A stretch of DNA of 64,000 nt from Methanosarcina baikalica (GCF_031461075.1 NZ_JAVKPK010000002.1:75174-139173); one strand, 5' to 3'; numbered from the stretch's first letter, positions 41,638 through 51,595 are shown. A program made the numbers and translations. The notes: a model not told the origin generated them from the sequence alone.

Positions 41638-41670
41638 AAAAAAGGCTTTTCCCAGATCGAAAGCCTTTTT
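41638..41670 (+). terminator. Hairpin terminator after the EMC6-like gene
   Basis: AAAGGCTTT (41641-41649) and AAAGCCTTT (41660-41668) pair and run into a short T-tract. Confidence 0.7.
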
Positions 41671-42040
41671 ACACGGTCTCTTTTATTATCGGCTTTTACC
41701 TGCTCGATTCACCAAACTTATGTATGACTTACCTATTTATTTTATAAACATCTTGAATAACTGATGTTTCATGCCTGTAATAGTCCAACGGTTCATATAC
41801 CAGAGCAGGCATTTCATAACCGATAACTGCTGTATATGTGCAATATCCTTCAATATGTTAGCCGTTACATTATCATATTGTCCTGCTGTGGTAACCGCTC
41901 TCTACTATAGCAAACATTTACATTGTTAAGCGCCGGGTTGCGCTTGTAAATCGCAGCAGCCGCTTCATTTAATTATGACGCTTCATTTAATCAAATATCT
42001 GTTAACAAATTAAAGAAAAACGTGATTACGGGGACTAATA
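41671..42040. other. Promoter gap of the RLI gene
   Basis: 370 bases without a gene. CGCTTCATTTAAT occurs twice in a row near 41950-41985, just upstream of the RLI start, and may be a control site or chance duplication. Confidence 0.4.
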
Positions 42041-43807
42041 ATGAGAATAGCTATACTCAATAAAGATAGGTGTCAGCCCAGACGGTGCAGCAAGGAGTGC
42101 GAAAAGTACTGCCCCAGGGTCCGGACAGGGGATGAGACAATTGTTTTTGAGGAAGACGGAAAGCCCGTCGTCTCAGAAGAACTCTGCGTGGGCTGTGGGA
42201 TTTGCGTTAACAAATGCCCTTTTAAAGCCATTATGATCATAGGGCTTCCTGAAGCTCTGCAGGTGCCTACTCACAGGTACGGGCCAAACGGTTTTGCTCT
42301 CTTCGGGCTGCCTGTGCCGAGGATAGGAAAAGTGACGGGAATTCTTGGCCCTAACGGGATAGGGAAAAGCACGTCGGTCCAGATACTTTCCGGATCTTTG
42401 ATCCCTAACTTCGGACAGGGAAAAGGCGATTGGGATACTGCGCTTGAACACTATGCGGGCACTGCGCTTCACGACTACTTCAAGGCTGTAGTGGATGGAA
42501 AAGTCCGGGTTTCCCAGAAACCCCAGTATGTAGATCTGATCCCTAAAGCTTTCAAAGGCAAGACTTCCGAACTGCTCGAAAAAACCGACGAGAGGGGAAT
42601 TCTGGATGAGCTTGTCGATTACCTTGACTTGAAAAGCGTAATTGACAGAAAAATCTCGGAATTGAGTGGTGGAGAGCTGCAGCGCGTGGCAATTGCTGCA
42701 TGTGCGTCAAAGGATGCCCAGTTCTACTTCTTTGACGAAATCAGCCCTTACCTTGACATCTATCAGAGGATCAATGTTGCCCGCCTGATCCAGAAGATCT
42801 CAAAGGACAGGGCTGTGCTCGTGGTCGAGCATGATCTTGCAATTCTGGATATGCTTACAGACGTAATTCATATTGCCTACGGAGAACCTGCCGGCTTTGG
42901 TGTGATTACTCTCCCGAAAAGCGTACGTGTGGGAATTAACCAGTACCTTAAAGGCTACCTCCCTGAAGAAAATATAAGGATCCGGCCTGAGGCCATTAAG
43001 TTTGAGATCCATCCCCCAAGAGAAGCCTCACAGATTAAGTCCATGGTTACCTTCAATGGCTTTTCAAAGAAATTCGGGGATGGTTTCTCTCTGAAAGCCA
43101 CAGGCGGCAGCCTTCGGGAAGGTGAGGTGCTTGGGATAGTGGGCCCTAATGGAATAGGAAAGTCAACCTTCGTAAAAGTCCTTGCCGGGGAAATAAAACC
43201 TGATGACGGAAATCCCGGGATAGAAGTAAAAATCTCTTACAAGCCTCAGTACATTAAAGCTGATATACCTTTGACCGTGCAGGATTTCCTGCGCGGCATC
43301 TCAAAACGGTTCGGGACCAGCTATTATGAGGTTGAGATTTCAAACCCCCTCCAGCTTGAAAAGATTTATGACAGCCTGCTTAGTGATCTGAGCGGCGGAG
43401 AACTGCAGAGAGTTGCTATTGCAGCCTGCCTGTCTCATGAAGCCGACCTCTATATTCTGGACGAGCCGAGCGCCCACCTTGATGTAGAACAGCGTTCTAT
43501 GGTCACAAAGGTTCTGAACCGGTTTGCCGAGAATAACCAGAAGACAGCCCTGGTCGTTGACCATGACATCTATATGATCGATATGTTGAGTCAACGCCTT
43601 ATGGTTTTTGAAGGCACGCCTTCGGTATACGGTGAAGCACACGGCCCGTTCAGCATGGAAACCGGTATGAACAAATTCCTTAAAAACCTGGGCATAACTT
43701 TCCGCAGGGATGAAGAGACAAGGCGTCCGCGTGTCAATAACCTCGGCTCAAGGCTTGACCGGGAACAGAAGGAAAGCGGAAATTATTATTATTCGGCAAA
43801 CAGTTGA
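42041..43807 (+). CDS. Ribosome recycling ATPase ABCE1/RLI
   Basis: A 588-residue ABCE1 (RNase L inhibitor-like) protein, full length. The N-terminal Fe-S domain binds two 4Fe-4S clusters (Cys in DRCQPRRCSKECEKYCPR and CVGCGICVNKCPFKA). Two ABC domains follow, each with Walker A (GPNGIGKST), signature LSGGELQRVAIAAC and Walker B with the DE pair (FFDEISPYLD, ILDEPSAHLD). It splits post-termination ribosomes with aRF1/aPelota. The last 25 residues are charged. It has its own promoter; hel308 follows on the same strand after a small hairpin at 43837-43855. Confidence 0.97.
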   Translation: MRIAILNKDRCQPRRCSKECEKYCPRVRTGDETIVFEEDGKPVVSEELCVGCGICVNKCPFKAIMIIGLPEALQVPTHRYGPNGFALFGLPVPRIGKVTGILGPNGIGKSTSVQILSGSLIPNFGQGKGDWDTALEHYAGTALHDYFKAVVDGKVRVSQKPQYVDLIPKAFKGKTSELLEKTDERGILDELVDYLDLKSVIDRKISELSGGELQRVAIAACASKDAQFYFFDEISPYLDIYQRINVARLIQKISKDRAVLVVEHDLAILDMLTDVIHIAYGEPAGFGVITLPKSVRVGINQYLKGYLPEENIRIRPEAIKFEIHPPREASQIKSMVTFNGFSKKFGDGFSLKATGGSLREGEVLGIVGPNGIGKSTFVKVLAGEIKPDDGNPGIEVKISYKPQYIKADIPLTVQDFLRGISKRFGTSYYEVEISNPLQLEKIYDSLLSDLSGGELQRVAIAACLSHEADLYILDEPSAHLDVEQRSMVTKVLNRFAENNQKTALVVDHDIYMIDMLSQRLMVFEGTPSVYGEAHGPFSMETGMNKFLKNLGITFRRDEETRRPRVNNLGSRLDREQKESGNYYYSANS

Positions 43808-43941
43808 GTGTTTTTCTAAAAATCTCAAAAATCGGGGTTCCCTCACACAGGGAACTCAGACTTTTGCAGTATGGTAATTTCCGGCATTAGCTTGAGATTT
43901 CAAAATAGATTTTTATCTAATGTGTGAGTTGCTGGTTTTCA

Positions 43942-46131
43942 ATGAAGATACAAAGTCTCGATCTGCCCGACGAAGTAAAACGTTTTTATCTTGATTCCGG
44001 GATTCTGGAACTTTATCCCCCTCAGGCGGAAGCAGTGGAAAAAGGACTGCTTGAAGGAAAAAACCTGCTTGCTGCAATTCCAACTGCCTCAGGGAAGACT
44101 CTCCTTGCCGAGTTTGCGATGTTGAAATCTATTCAGGCAGGAGGAAAGGCGCTCTATATCGTACCTCTCAGGGCTCTTGCTTCTGAAAAGTTCAGGCGGT
44201 TTCAGGAATTTTCGGAACTTGGAATAAGGGTCGGGATTTCCACAGGGGATTATGACCTGCGGGACGAGGGGCTCGGGGTAAATGACATTATCGTTGCCAC
44301 ATCGGAAAAGACCGATTCTCTGCTCAGGAACGAAACTGCCTGGATGCAGAAAATCTCGGTTGTTGTAGCAGATGAGGTGCACCTTATCGATTCTGCGAAC
44401 AGGGGGCCTACGCTTGAGGTCACCCTTACAAAACTTCGGAAAATAAATCCATCCTGCCAGATCCTGGCGCTGTCTGCAACAGTGGGGAATGCCGATGAAC
44501 TTGCAGCCTGGCTGGAAGCCGAACTTGTAGTAAGCGAATGGAGGCCGACCGAACTTCTCGAAGGGGTACTGTTTAATGGGATTTTCTATTGCAGGGATAA
44601 GGAAAAACTTATTGAACAACCCACAAAAGACGAATCCATAAACCTCGCGCTGGATACCATCAGGGAAGGCGGGCAGTGCCTGGTTTTTGAAAGCAGCAGG
44701 AAAAACTGCATGGCTTTTGCAAAGAAGGCAGCTTCAGCGGTTAAAAAGACCCTCTCAGCAGAAGACAGTGAAGCCCTGGCCTGGATCGCAGATGAGATTC
44801 TCGAAAATAGTGAAACCGATACTTCAACGACCCTCGCAGCCTGCATCCGTTCAGGGACTGCTTTTCATCATGCAGGCCTTACCACGCCTCTAAGGGAACT
44901 TGTGGAGGGTGGCTTCAGGGAAGGAAAAATCAGGCTGATTTCAAGCACTCCTACCCTTGCAGCCGGGCTCAACCTGCCTGCCAGGCGCGTAATTATCAGA
45001 AGTTACCGGCGCTATTCTTCTGAAAGCGGGATGCAACCTATTCCCGTACTCGAGTACAAGCAGATGGCAGGAAGGGCAGGAAGGCCAAGGCTTGACCCGT
45101 ATGGAGAAGCTGTGCTTCTTGCAAAATCGTATGAGGAATTTGTTTTCCTGTTTAAGAAATATATCGAGGCAGATGCCGAAGATATTTGGTCCAAGCTCGG
45201 AACCGAAAATGCCCTCAGGACTCATGTGCTTTCTACAATTTCCAACGGCTTTGCGCGGACAAAGGAAGAACTCATGGATTTTCTTGAGGCAACATTTTTC
45301 GCTTTTCAGTATTCGAACTTCGGGCTTTCGACGGTTGTGGAAGAATGCCTTACCTTTTTGCAGCAGGAAGAGATGCTTGAGAGCACAGATGCTCTTGTTC
45401 CTACAAATTTCGGGAAACTTGTCTCACGGCTGTATATAGACCCTCTTTCTGCCGCCCGGATTGCAAAGGGCCTGAGAGAAGCAGAAAACTTGACTGAGCT
45501 TACCCTGCTGCATCTGGTCTGCAGTACGCCTGATATGCGCCTGCTGTACATGCGGAACCAGGACTATCAGGAGATCAACGATTATGTAATGGCTCACGCC
45601 AACGAGTTCGTAAAGGTCCCGAGTCCCTTTGATATTACTGAATATGAATGGTTCCTGGGAGAAGTCAAGACTTCTCTTCTCCTTGTTGACTGGGTCCGTG
45701 AAAAATCTGAAAATGAGATTTGCTTGAAGTTTGGCATAGGGGAAGGCGACATTCGTGCAATTGCGGATATTGCGGAATGGATTATGCATGTGGCTACCCA
45801 GCTTGCCAGGCTCCTTGACTTCAAAGGGGCAAGAGAAGCTGCAGAACTTGAAAAGCGGATCCATTACGGAGCAGGCCCGGAATTAGTGGATTTGCTTGAT
45901 ATCAGAAGCATTGGGCGCGTGAGAGCAAGGAGACTTTACGAAACAGGCTTCAGGTCAACGGCAGACCTTGCAGGGGCTGATCCGGAAAAAGTGGCTGCTC
46001 TTTTGGGGCCGAAGGTTGCGGAAAGGATCTTTAAGCAGATAAGAACAAGAGGGGAAGTCCCTGAAATTGAGGAGCCTGAAACTCCTGGAAAAAGCTCTTC
46101 TTCAGGGCAAAGGACAATCAATGATTATTAA
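43942..46131 (+). CDS. hel308: ATP-dependent DNA helicase Hel308
   Basis: A 729-residue superfamily 2 helicase. It has the Q-motif region LYPPQAEAVEKGLL, Walker A AIPTASGKT, the DEVH box ADEVHLID, motif III LALSATVGN, and motif VI QMAGRAGRPRLDPYGEA. Winged-helix and ratchet domains follow, and near the C terminus a helix-hairpin-helix (LLDIRSIGRVRARRLYETG). Hel308 unwinds lagging strands at stalled forks. The ATG at 43942 matches the family start; a GTG six codons upstream is less likely. It ends in GQRTINDY, similar to a PCNA-interacting tail. Confidence 0.97.
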   Translation: MKIQSLDLPDEVKRFYLDSGILELYPPQAEAVEKGLLEGKNLLAAIPTASGKTLLAEFAMLKSIQAGGKALYIVPLRALASEKFRRFQEFSELGIRVGISTGDYDLRDEGLGVNDIIVATSEKTDSLLRNETAWMQKISVVVADEVHLIDSANRGPTLEVTLTKLRKINPSCQILALSATVGNADELAAWLEAELVVSEWRPTELLEGVLFNGIFYCRDKEKLIEQPTKDESINLALDTIREGGQCLVFESSRKNCMAFAKKAASAVKKTLSAEDSEALAWIADEILENSETDTSTTLAACIRSGTAFHHAGLTTPLRELVEGGFREGKIRLISSTPTLAAGLNLPARRVIIRSYRRYSSESGMQPIPVLEYKQMAGRAGRPRLDPYGEAVLLAKSYEEFVFLFKKYIEADAEDIWSKLGTENALRTHVLSTISNGFARTKEELMDFLEATFFAFQYSNFGLSTVVEECLTFLQQEEMLESTDALVPTNFGKLVSRLYIDPLSAARIAKGLREAENLTELTLLHLVCSTPDMRLLYMRNQDYQEINDYVMAHANEFVKVPSPFDITEYEWFLGEVKTSLLLVDWVREKSENEICLKFGIGEGDIRAIADIAEWIMHVATQLARLLDFKGAREAAELEKRIHYGAGPELVDLLDIRSIGRVRARRLYETGFRSTADLAGADPEKVAALLGPKVAERIFKQIRTRGEVPEIEEPETPGKSSSSGQRTINDY

Positions 46132-46348
46132 TTCTACCTGCCTTATTTTTTATTTTTTAACATTTTAATTTTTTTCTTGCGTTTTTAGTTTTTTATTAAC
46201 GGGCTTGATAAGGGATAAAATATTAAATGAGGGCAGGGATTTTAATGGGACTGAATTATCAGGTATCAGTTTACATAAGATTTTCAGATTTCAATTTGAG
46301 CTTTCAATTCGTATCAAGTTTTATCAGGTTCTTTCAGAGATGATAATC

Positions 46349-47641
46349 ATGTTATTCAAAAAGTTGTCTGATGTTTCGGAAGTTGAAATGCAGAAAATGT
46401 TTTCCCGGGGGTCCGGACTTGAAGATGTATCAAAAACCGTTTCAGCCGTACTTTCGGATGTGCGTATGAAAGGAGATGCAGCAGTCAGGGAATATACAGC
46501 TAAATTTGATAAAGTTGAACTTGCAGATTTTGAAGTAAGTGAGGAGGAGTTTGAGAAGGCTTTTTCCTGCATCACCCCTGAACTTCTGGGCCACCTTAAA
46601 TCCGCAGCTGCGAACATCCGGGCTTTCCATGAAGCTCAACTTCCCGAGGCTACTTGGTTTATGGAACTTAAACCCGGGATTGTGCTGGGTCAGAAGGCAA
46701 CACCTCTGGAAAGTGTGGGCGCCTATGCTCCGGGAGGTCGGGCTTCCTATCCTTCAACCGTGCTAATGACTGTAATCCCTGCCAGGGTTGCAGGAGTAGA
46801 AAAGGTTATAGTGTGCACACCTCCGAGGGCTGATGGTTCTGTGCATCCGCTGACGCTTATTGCCGCAAAGGTTGCAGGAGCGGATAAAGTCTTCAAGGTT
46901 GGCGGCGTGCAGGCAATAGGGGCAATGGCTTATGGCACTGAAACTGTCCAGAAAGTGGACAAAATCGTAGGTCCGGGAAATGTTTTTGTCACGTCTGCCA
47001 AAATGCAAATCAGGAACGTTGCAGAGATCGACTTTCCGGCAGGCCCCAGTGAAGTACTTATTATCGCAGACGAATCGGCAGATGCTGTTATGGCTGCTTC
47101 GGATATTATAGCTCAGGCAGAGCATGACCCAAGTTCAGTTTCAATACTTGTCACAACCTCAGATGCGCTTGCAGAAGCTGTAAAAAGAGAAGTGCTTGTT
47201 CAGGCTGAACAGGCTGCAAGAAACAGTATTGTAAAGGCAGCTCTTGAAAATGCCGCAATTCTTACCGCAGATTCCCTCGAACAGTGTATTGGCTTCAGCA
47301 ATAAATTTGCTCCCGAACACCTTGAGATTATGGTATCAAATTCAGATTTCGTACTTGACAGAATAAAAAACGCAGGGTCGATTTTTATAGGGAACTATGC
47401 TCCGGTGCCTGTCGGGGATTACGCTTCAGGGACAAATCATGTGCTTCCTACTGCCGGATATGCGAAAGTTTATTCAGGTCTAAATATAAACCACTTTCTT
47501 AAATACTCAAGTATCCAGAAAATCAGCAAGAGTGGGCTTGAAAGTTTGAAAGAAACTATTATCGCATTAGCCGAGGAAGAGGGTCTACAGGCCCATGCTG
47601 ATGCTATTAGGACTCGTTTCGGGTATAAACCCTCTAAATAA
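46349..47641 (+). CDS. hisD: Histidinol dehydrogenase
   Basis: A 430-residue HisD that oxidises L-histidinol to histidine in two NAD+-linked steps with zinc. Landmarks: GPGNVFVTSAK, DFPAGPSEVLIIAD, AQAEHDPSSVS (zinc ligands Gln and His), NKFAPEHLEIM and GDYASGTNHVLPT. The ATG at 46349 gives the normal family length; in-frame starts at 46340 and further upstream to 46205 would add non-conserved sequence. It is not in a his operon here; hel308 is upstream, after a T-rich terminator region. Confidence 0.95.
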   Translation: MLFKKLSDVSEVEMQKMFSRGSGLEDVSKTVSAVLSDVRMKGDAAVREYTAKFDKVELADFEVSEEEFEKAFSCITPELLGHLKSAAANIRAFHEAQLPEATWFMELKPGIVLGQKATPLESVGAYAPGGRASYPSTVLMTVIPARVAGVEKVIVCTPPRADGSVHPLTLIAAKVAGADKVFKVGGVQAIGAMAYGTETVQKVDKIVGPGNVFVTSAKMQIRNVAEIDFPAGPSEVLIIADESADAVMAASDIIAQAEHDPSSVSILVTTSDALAEAVKREVLVQAEQAARNSIVKAALENAAILTADSLEQCIGFSNKFAPEHLEIMVSNSDFVLDRIKNAGSIFIGNYAPVPVGDYASGTNHVLPTAGYAKVYSGLNINHFLKYSSIQKISKSGLESLKETIIALAEEEGLQAHADAIRTRFGYKPSK

Positions 47642-47742
47642 TATTCCGGCTAATCGATATGTATTTAAAATGTAAATGCGTAAACAAAATTCGAGATTTA
47701 AATAAATAAAAATTTGATTCTAAATATATGAGTGGGGTTAGT

Positions 47743-48150
47743 ATGAAAATCAGAGTAGTTAGTTCACGGGAGGAAATTCCTACCCTAAATCCGAACGAGA
47801 AGGTTATCCACCTTGCTTTCAGACCGTCTAATAGGGATGTATTCATGCTTGCGGAAACATGCCCGAAGATTGAAGCAATACAGCTTCCTAAATCTTACAG
47901 AAGGACTGTTTCTAAGTCAATTGAAATGTTCCTGGAGATGCAGAAGATAAATCTTCTGGAAGGAGATGTCTGGGGCCACAGGAAGGATATAAACGAATAC
48001 TATAATGTTTCCCAGAATGTAATGGAAAAGATTCAGGAATTAAAAGCCGATCGTTTTACCAATGAGGTTATTGCCGAAAAGCTTTCGAGAGAAAGCAAGT
48101 TGAATTCGGACATGATCCTCTACATCCTGAGCAAGAAAATCGTAGACTGA
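47743..48150 (+). CDS. DUF1699 protein, paralogue B
   Basis: A 135-residue DUF1699 protein. It shares with the copy at 38970-39377 the N-terminal block (MKIRVVSSREEIPTLNPNEK, LAFRPSNRDVF, LPKSYRRTVSKSIEMFLEM, GDVWGHRKDINEYY) and differs most in the last 45 residues, as expected if the C terminus sets specificity. A GGGGTTAG site precedes the ATG at 47743; an ATG five codons upstream is possible. TTTAAATAAATAAA upstream resembles the TATA region of paralogue C. Function is unknown. Confidence 0.85.
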   Translation: MKIRVVSSREEIPTLNPNEKVIHLAFRPSNRDVFMLAETCPKIEAIQLPKSYRRTVSKSIEMFLEMQKINLLEGDVWGHRKDINEYYNVSQNVMEKIQELKADRFTNEVIAEKLSRESKLNSDMILYILSKKIVD

Positions 48151-48718
48151 CCGGTTGCTAATTTTGTCATTTTTCCGAGAAAATCCTGCTTTCAGGCTGT
48201 ATCCCGTGAAAAGTGGCAGAAGTATAGATGTTTCTTTAAAGAAGGATCAAAAATCTTTTCATAAATTTCTGATCCTTCTCTTCAGGATGGAATTCCGGGT
48301 TGGAACTTCCATCCGATATTTGGTTTTTTTCTATTTCTCTGAGCTTGTTAACTCCGGCTTTTGTTAGTTTTCAAAGAAAGAGCTCTTATTTTATGAGAGA
48401 ATTCCGTTACATTCTCAGATAGCCAGACTCCGGTACTATACCTAATTTCATTGAAAGTCATACCCTCTTTTAGGAGAATCTCTATATTTATTCTCAAATA
48501 TTTATTATTTTAGTAGAAATTAATTTACAAAATCCAAGGACATGGAATTCCTTATGTCTTTATCTTAATATTTGCCTCTATTTTTCCGTAAGTCTTTTTT
48601 CAAACATTCTCTACTAAATAGGACGAAGGGGGATGATTATACACAGAAAAATATTTAAATAAAGTCGTATAATTTATTTTATTGATTCTTTAATTTATTC
48701 TAGGGTCTGGGGATTTGT
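48151..48718. other. Gap between DUF1699 B and C
   Basis: It includes a perfect 9-base stem (GAAGGATCA at 48241-48249, TGATCCTTC at 48270-48278) that could end paralogue B, a decayed minus-strand reading frame (48236-48505) and the promoter of paralogue C with AATATTTAAATAAAG near 48650. A plus-strand 70-codon frame (48155-48367) looks like chance. Confidence 0.45.
48236..48505 (-). pseudogene. Frameshifted winged-helix-like relic
   Basis: Two adjoining minus-strand frames join into a protein-like sequence. The first reads EGMTFNEIRYSTGVWLSENV and continues with a basic helix. After a shift near 48365 the second reads LTKAGVNKLREIEKN and continues to a stop at 48236-48238. LTxxGxxxL at the end of a helix-turn-helix is a common winged-helix pattern. 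No upstream start is clear. I read it as a broken small regulator; chance cannot be excluded. Confidence 0.35.
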
Positions 48719-49132
48719 ATGAAGATAAGAGTTGTCAGTTCAAGAAATGAAATTCTCTCGCTGAATCCAAATGAAAAGGTTGTTCACTTGTCGTTTCGGC
48801 CTTCAAATAAAGATATCTTCCTGCTTGTTGAGACCTGTCCGAAGCTGGAAATAATTCAGGTACCCAAATCATACAAAAAGACGGTTTCGAGAGCTATAGA
48901 AATGTTTCTGGAAATGCAAAAAGTGCAGCTGCTCGAAGGGGATGTATGGGGACACAGGAAAGATATTAACGAGTACTATGTTTTCCCTCAGTCCTTAATG
49001 ATGAAAATAAGAAGCCTGAAAGCTGAAGGAATTCCCGGGGAAAACATTGCGGAAAAAGTATCAAGGGAACACCAGCTTAACCCGAAAATGGTCACTTACA
49101 TTCTTAATAGAAAGCAGTTAGAACCAGATTAA
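48719..49132 (+). CDS. DUF1699 protein, paralogue C
   Basis: A 137-residue third copy of the family. The N-terminal block is again conserved (MKIRVVSSRNEILSLNPNEK, LSFRPSNKDIF, VPKSYKKTVSRAIEMFLEM, GDVWGHRKDINEYY), and the tail (IPGENIAEKVSREHQLNPKMVTYIL) is closest to copy A in its last motif. GGGGATTTGT lies before the ATG. It has no membrane segment. Copies B and C are tandem neighbours 570 bases apart. Confidence 0.85.
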   Translation: MKIRVVSSRNEILSLNPNEKVVHLSFRPSNKDIFLLVETCPKLEIIQVPKSYKKTVSRAIEMFLEMQKVQLLEGDVWGHRKDINEYYVFPQSLMMKIRSLKAEGIPGENIAEKVSREHQLNPKMVTYILNRKQLEPD

Positions 49133-49261
49133 GTTTTAATAAAAACCTTCTTCCGATGTAGCAATGCCAGGGGACTTGTAAAAGCCTTAAATATTAGGAT
49201 GCCTTAAAGCATCCTGTTTTAATTCAATTTTTCATATTTTATTCGACTTTTTCCGGTTGTT

Positions 49262-50560
49262 TCAGACAAGTTCCTTGTTGAAATATTTATCATAGGAACT
49301 CATGTCAAAATGCCCGTGCCCGCTCAGGTTAAAGAGGATTGTTTTTTCTTCTCCTGTCTGCTTGCATTTGAGGGCTTCGTCGATTGCGCAACGGATAGCA
49401 TGGGAAGATTCAGGGGCAGGAATCACGCCTTCAGTGCGCGCAAACTGCACAGCCGCATCAAATACCGGGTACTGGTCATATGAAACAGCTTCAATAAGCC
49501 CTTCAGCGCAGAGTTTACTGATTATTGGAGAGTCTCCATGGTAGCGAAGCCCGCCAGCATGGATGGCAGGAGGTACATGCTTGTGGCCCAGAGTATACAT
49601 TTTTAGAAGCGGGGTCATTTCAGCTGTGTCTCCGAAGTCGTACCTGTATTCCCCTTCTGTCAGGGTCGGACAGGCCGAAGGCTCGACTGCTATTATTCTT
49701 GCATTGTGCATTCCCTTAATTCTGTCTTTTATGAATTCAAGGGCTATTCCCGCAAGGTTGCTTCCTCCTCCGCAGCATCCTATGACTATATCAGGGTAGG
49801 TTTCAACCTGTTCAAGCTGCTTTTTGCTTTCAGCCCCGATTACGGTTTGGTGGAGCACAACATGATTGAGCACGCTTCCGAGAGAGTATTTCGTGTTATC
49901 ATGAGCTACTGCATCCTCTACAGCTTCACTGATCGCTATCCCCAAACTTCCTGGGGTTTCCGGCTGCTCCTTGAGGATTTTTCTCCCGAATTCCGTATCC
50001 GGGCTAGGGGAAGGCACGACATTCCCTCCCCAAATTGTCATTAGAGACTTCCGATAGGGTTTCTGGTAATAGCTGGAACGTACCATATAGACTTTACACT
50101 GGATATCGAAGTAGTTGCAGGCAAGAGACAATGCACTTCCCCACTGCCCTGCGCCGGTTTCGGTTGTTATTCTCTCGGTTCCCTCTTTCATATTATAGTA
50201 AGCCTGGGCAATTGAGGTATTTGTCTTATGGCTGCCTGCAGGGCTTACACCTTCATGTTTGTAGTATATCTTTGCTGGAGTTTTGAGAAACTTTTCCAAC
50301 CTGTGAGCCCTGTAAAGGGGACTGGGCCTCCAGAGCCTATATATCTCGAGTACCTCTTCAGGGATGTCGATATATCTCTCATTGCTCATCTCCTGCTTGA
50401 TGATGGCTTTTGGAAAAATTGGCTCAAGAGCATCTGGGCTTATAGGCTCCCAGGTCCTGGGATCAAGAGGCGGGTCAATAGGAGAAGATAAGTCTGAAAG
50501 GACATTATACCACTGCTTAGGCATTTCGTTTTCGTCAAGGATGATCTTGGTCTGTTCCAT
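49262..50560 (-). CDS. trpB2: Tryptophan synthase beta chain, TrpB2 type
   Basis: A 432-residue PLP enzyme of the TrpB2 (TrpB-like) group, longer at the N terminus than classical TrpB. The PLP lysine is Lys112 in PAGSHKTNTS; other landmarks are TETGAGQWGSALSLA, the phosphate-binding CCGGGSNLAG and LNLSGHGHFD near the end (FNLSGHGHFDMSSY here). It joins indole and serine, possibly without a TrpA partner. It is a lone gene, not in a trp operon. GGAGA precedes the ATG, and a near-palindromic TGTGTATGCACA lies at 50578-50589. Confidence 0.93.
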   Translation of the reverse strand: MEQTKIILDENEMPKQWYNVLSDLSSPIDPPLDPRTWEPISPDALEPIFPKAIIKQEMSNERYIDIPEEVLEIYRLWRPSPLYRAHRLEKFLKTPAKIYYKHEGVSPAGSHKTNTSIAQAYYNMKEGTERITTETGAGQWGSALSLACNYFDIQCKVYMVRSSYYQKPYRKSLMTIWGGNVVPSPSPDTEFGRKILKEQPETPGSLGIAISEAVEDAVAHDNTKYSLGSVLNHVVLHQTVIGAESKKQLEQVETYPDIVIGCCGGGSNLAGIALEFIKDRIKGMHNARIIAVEPSACPTLTEGEYRYDFGDTAEMTPLLKMYTLGHKHVPPAIHAGGLRYHGDSPIISKLCAEGLIEAVSYDQYPVFDAAVQFARTEGVIPAPESSHAIRCAIDEALKCKQTGEEKTILFNLSGHGHFDMSSYDKYFNKELV

Positions 50561-51122
50561 AGCTTTTCTCCAGAATGTTGTGTATGCACAAAATCGTACC
50601 TCGATGTATTTAAGTGTTACTTACTTATATTTCCGGCTCTTGCATCTCATTTATGTACTTTAGTAAGAGGAAATTTGTCTGGAGGAAAACCACTGGAAAA
50701 GAGGGTGAGAAAAAGAAAACGATTCATTGATCAGCGGTTAAGGAATTTTCTTTCCTGTATGCTGTCGATTTTGGAGCAAAAAGTAGTCCCAAATTTCTAG
50801 CACTAAAGCTAAAATCGAGACCTTGTTCCAACATCACACCAATGAACGATTTGGATAAATGCTGTAGGAACAGGGCAATTTATCATGATTCCTTACTTAG
50901 GAAAGGCAAAAATATAATTTAAAGTATTTCTGTTCCCTATATTATCTTTGATGGTTATTTATAGAAAAGAAATTAGAGTCATTCCCAGAGTAAAAACTTG
51001 AAGTTATTTTTCAACCATCCATAAATAAATGAAAAAAAGTCTCTTCGATGTCTATTTTATAACTAAACAATAATTTTCAACCCACACGAAACAGCGAAGA
51101 GCCAAAAAAGAAGTTACGCTTT
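50561..51122. other. 560-base gap upstream of trpB2
   Basis: No gene is seen. It holds the trpB2 promoter (CTTAAATACAT on the minus strand, about 50608-50618), an inverted pair GTCGATTTT/AAAATCGAGAC (about 50764 and 50812), a GGAACAG/CTGTTCC pair (about 50869 and 50930), and a GCGGTTAAGGAAT motif near 50736 that resembles an arm of the inverted-repeat element at 51765-51961. Confidence 0.4.
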
Positions 51123-51356
51123 TTAGGAGGGGATCCCGATGTAAATTTTATGAAGTTCCTCGGCGGCATCCTCAGCGCTATTGTATTTTTTGTCTGGAAG
51201 CATGCCAAGTTCCCTCAGTATGTCCGGGATTGCTCCACTCTTCCTTGCTTGCTCAATAATGTCGTTCCTTTTTACAGGAAAATCTATATTTTTGAATATC
51301 TCCTGAGTTTTCATAGGAAGTTCTGTAATAAATCCACCTTTACTCTCAGTTTCCAT
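51123..51356 (-). CDS. DUF2795 small protein
   Basis: A 77-residue soluble protein. The segment DFPVKRNDIIEQARKSGAIP, then DILRELGMLPDKKYNSAEDA, fits DUF2795, small alpha-helical proteins of unknown function often present in several copies and sometimes linked to stress or membrane proteins. It is the intact member of a tandem pair; a decayed copy lies directly upstream on the same strand. Confidence 0.75.
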   Translation of the reverse strand: METESKGGFITELPMKTQEIFKNIDFPVKRNDIIEQARKSGAIPDILRELGMLPDKKYNSAEDAAEELHKIYIGIPS

Positions 51357-51368
51357 GATATTCCCTCT

Positions 51369-51545
51369 TTACTTTTGTTTAGTCTCTTTAAACTCCTTGG
51401 TGACATCTGCAGCGTTTTATACTCCTTTTCCAGAGATAATTTTATATTCCGCAGAATGTGTCGTCTCTAGCGTTATTATCCTTAGCGCTTCACAACATCT
51501 TCCTTCTTTGCAGGAAAATCGATACTTTTTTAAGCTTTCTGAAGG
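51369..51545 (-). pseudogene. Decayed DUF2795 duplicate
   Basis: The DNA still aligns with the intact gene: GGAAAATCGATACTTTTT matches GGAAAATCTATATTTTTG, and CTCCTTGGTGACATCTGCAG matches the part encoding the C terminus. On the minus strand the frame near the end reads NAADVTKEFKE but is interrupted by a stop and altered elsewhere. It is a tandem duplicate that lost function. Confidence 0.6.
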
Positions 51546-51595
51546 AAGCCAAAATTTTTTGTTAGTATTATCAATGATGATTTACTATTTAAATG

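Noticed and set aside
48155..48367. 70-codon plus-strand frame after DUF1699 B
   Set aside because: No ribosome binding site, and it overlaps a hairpin and a better minus-strand relic.
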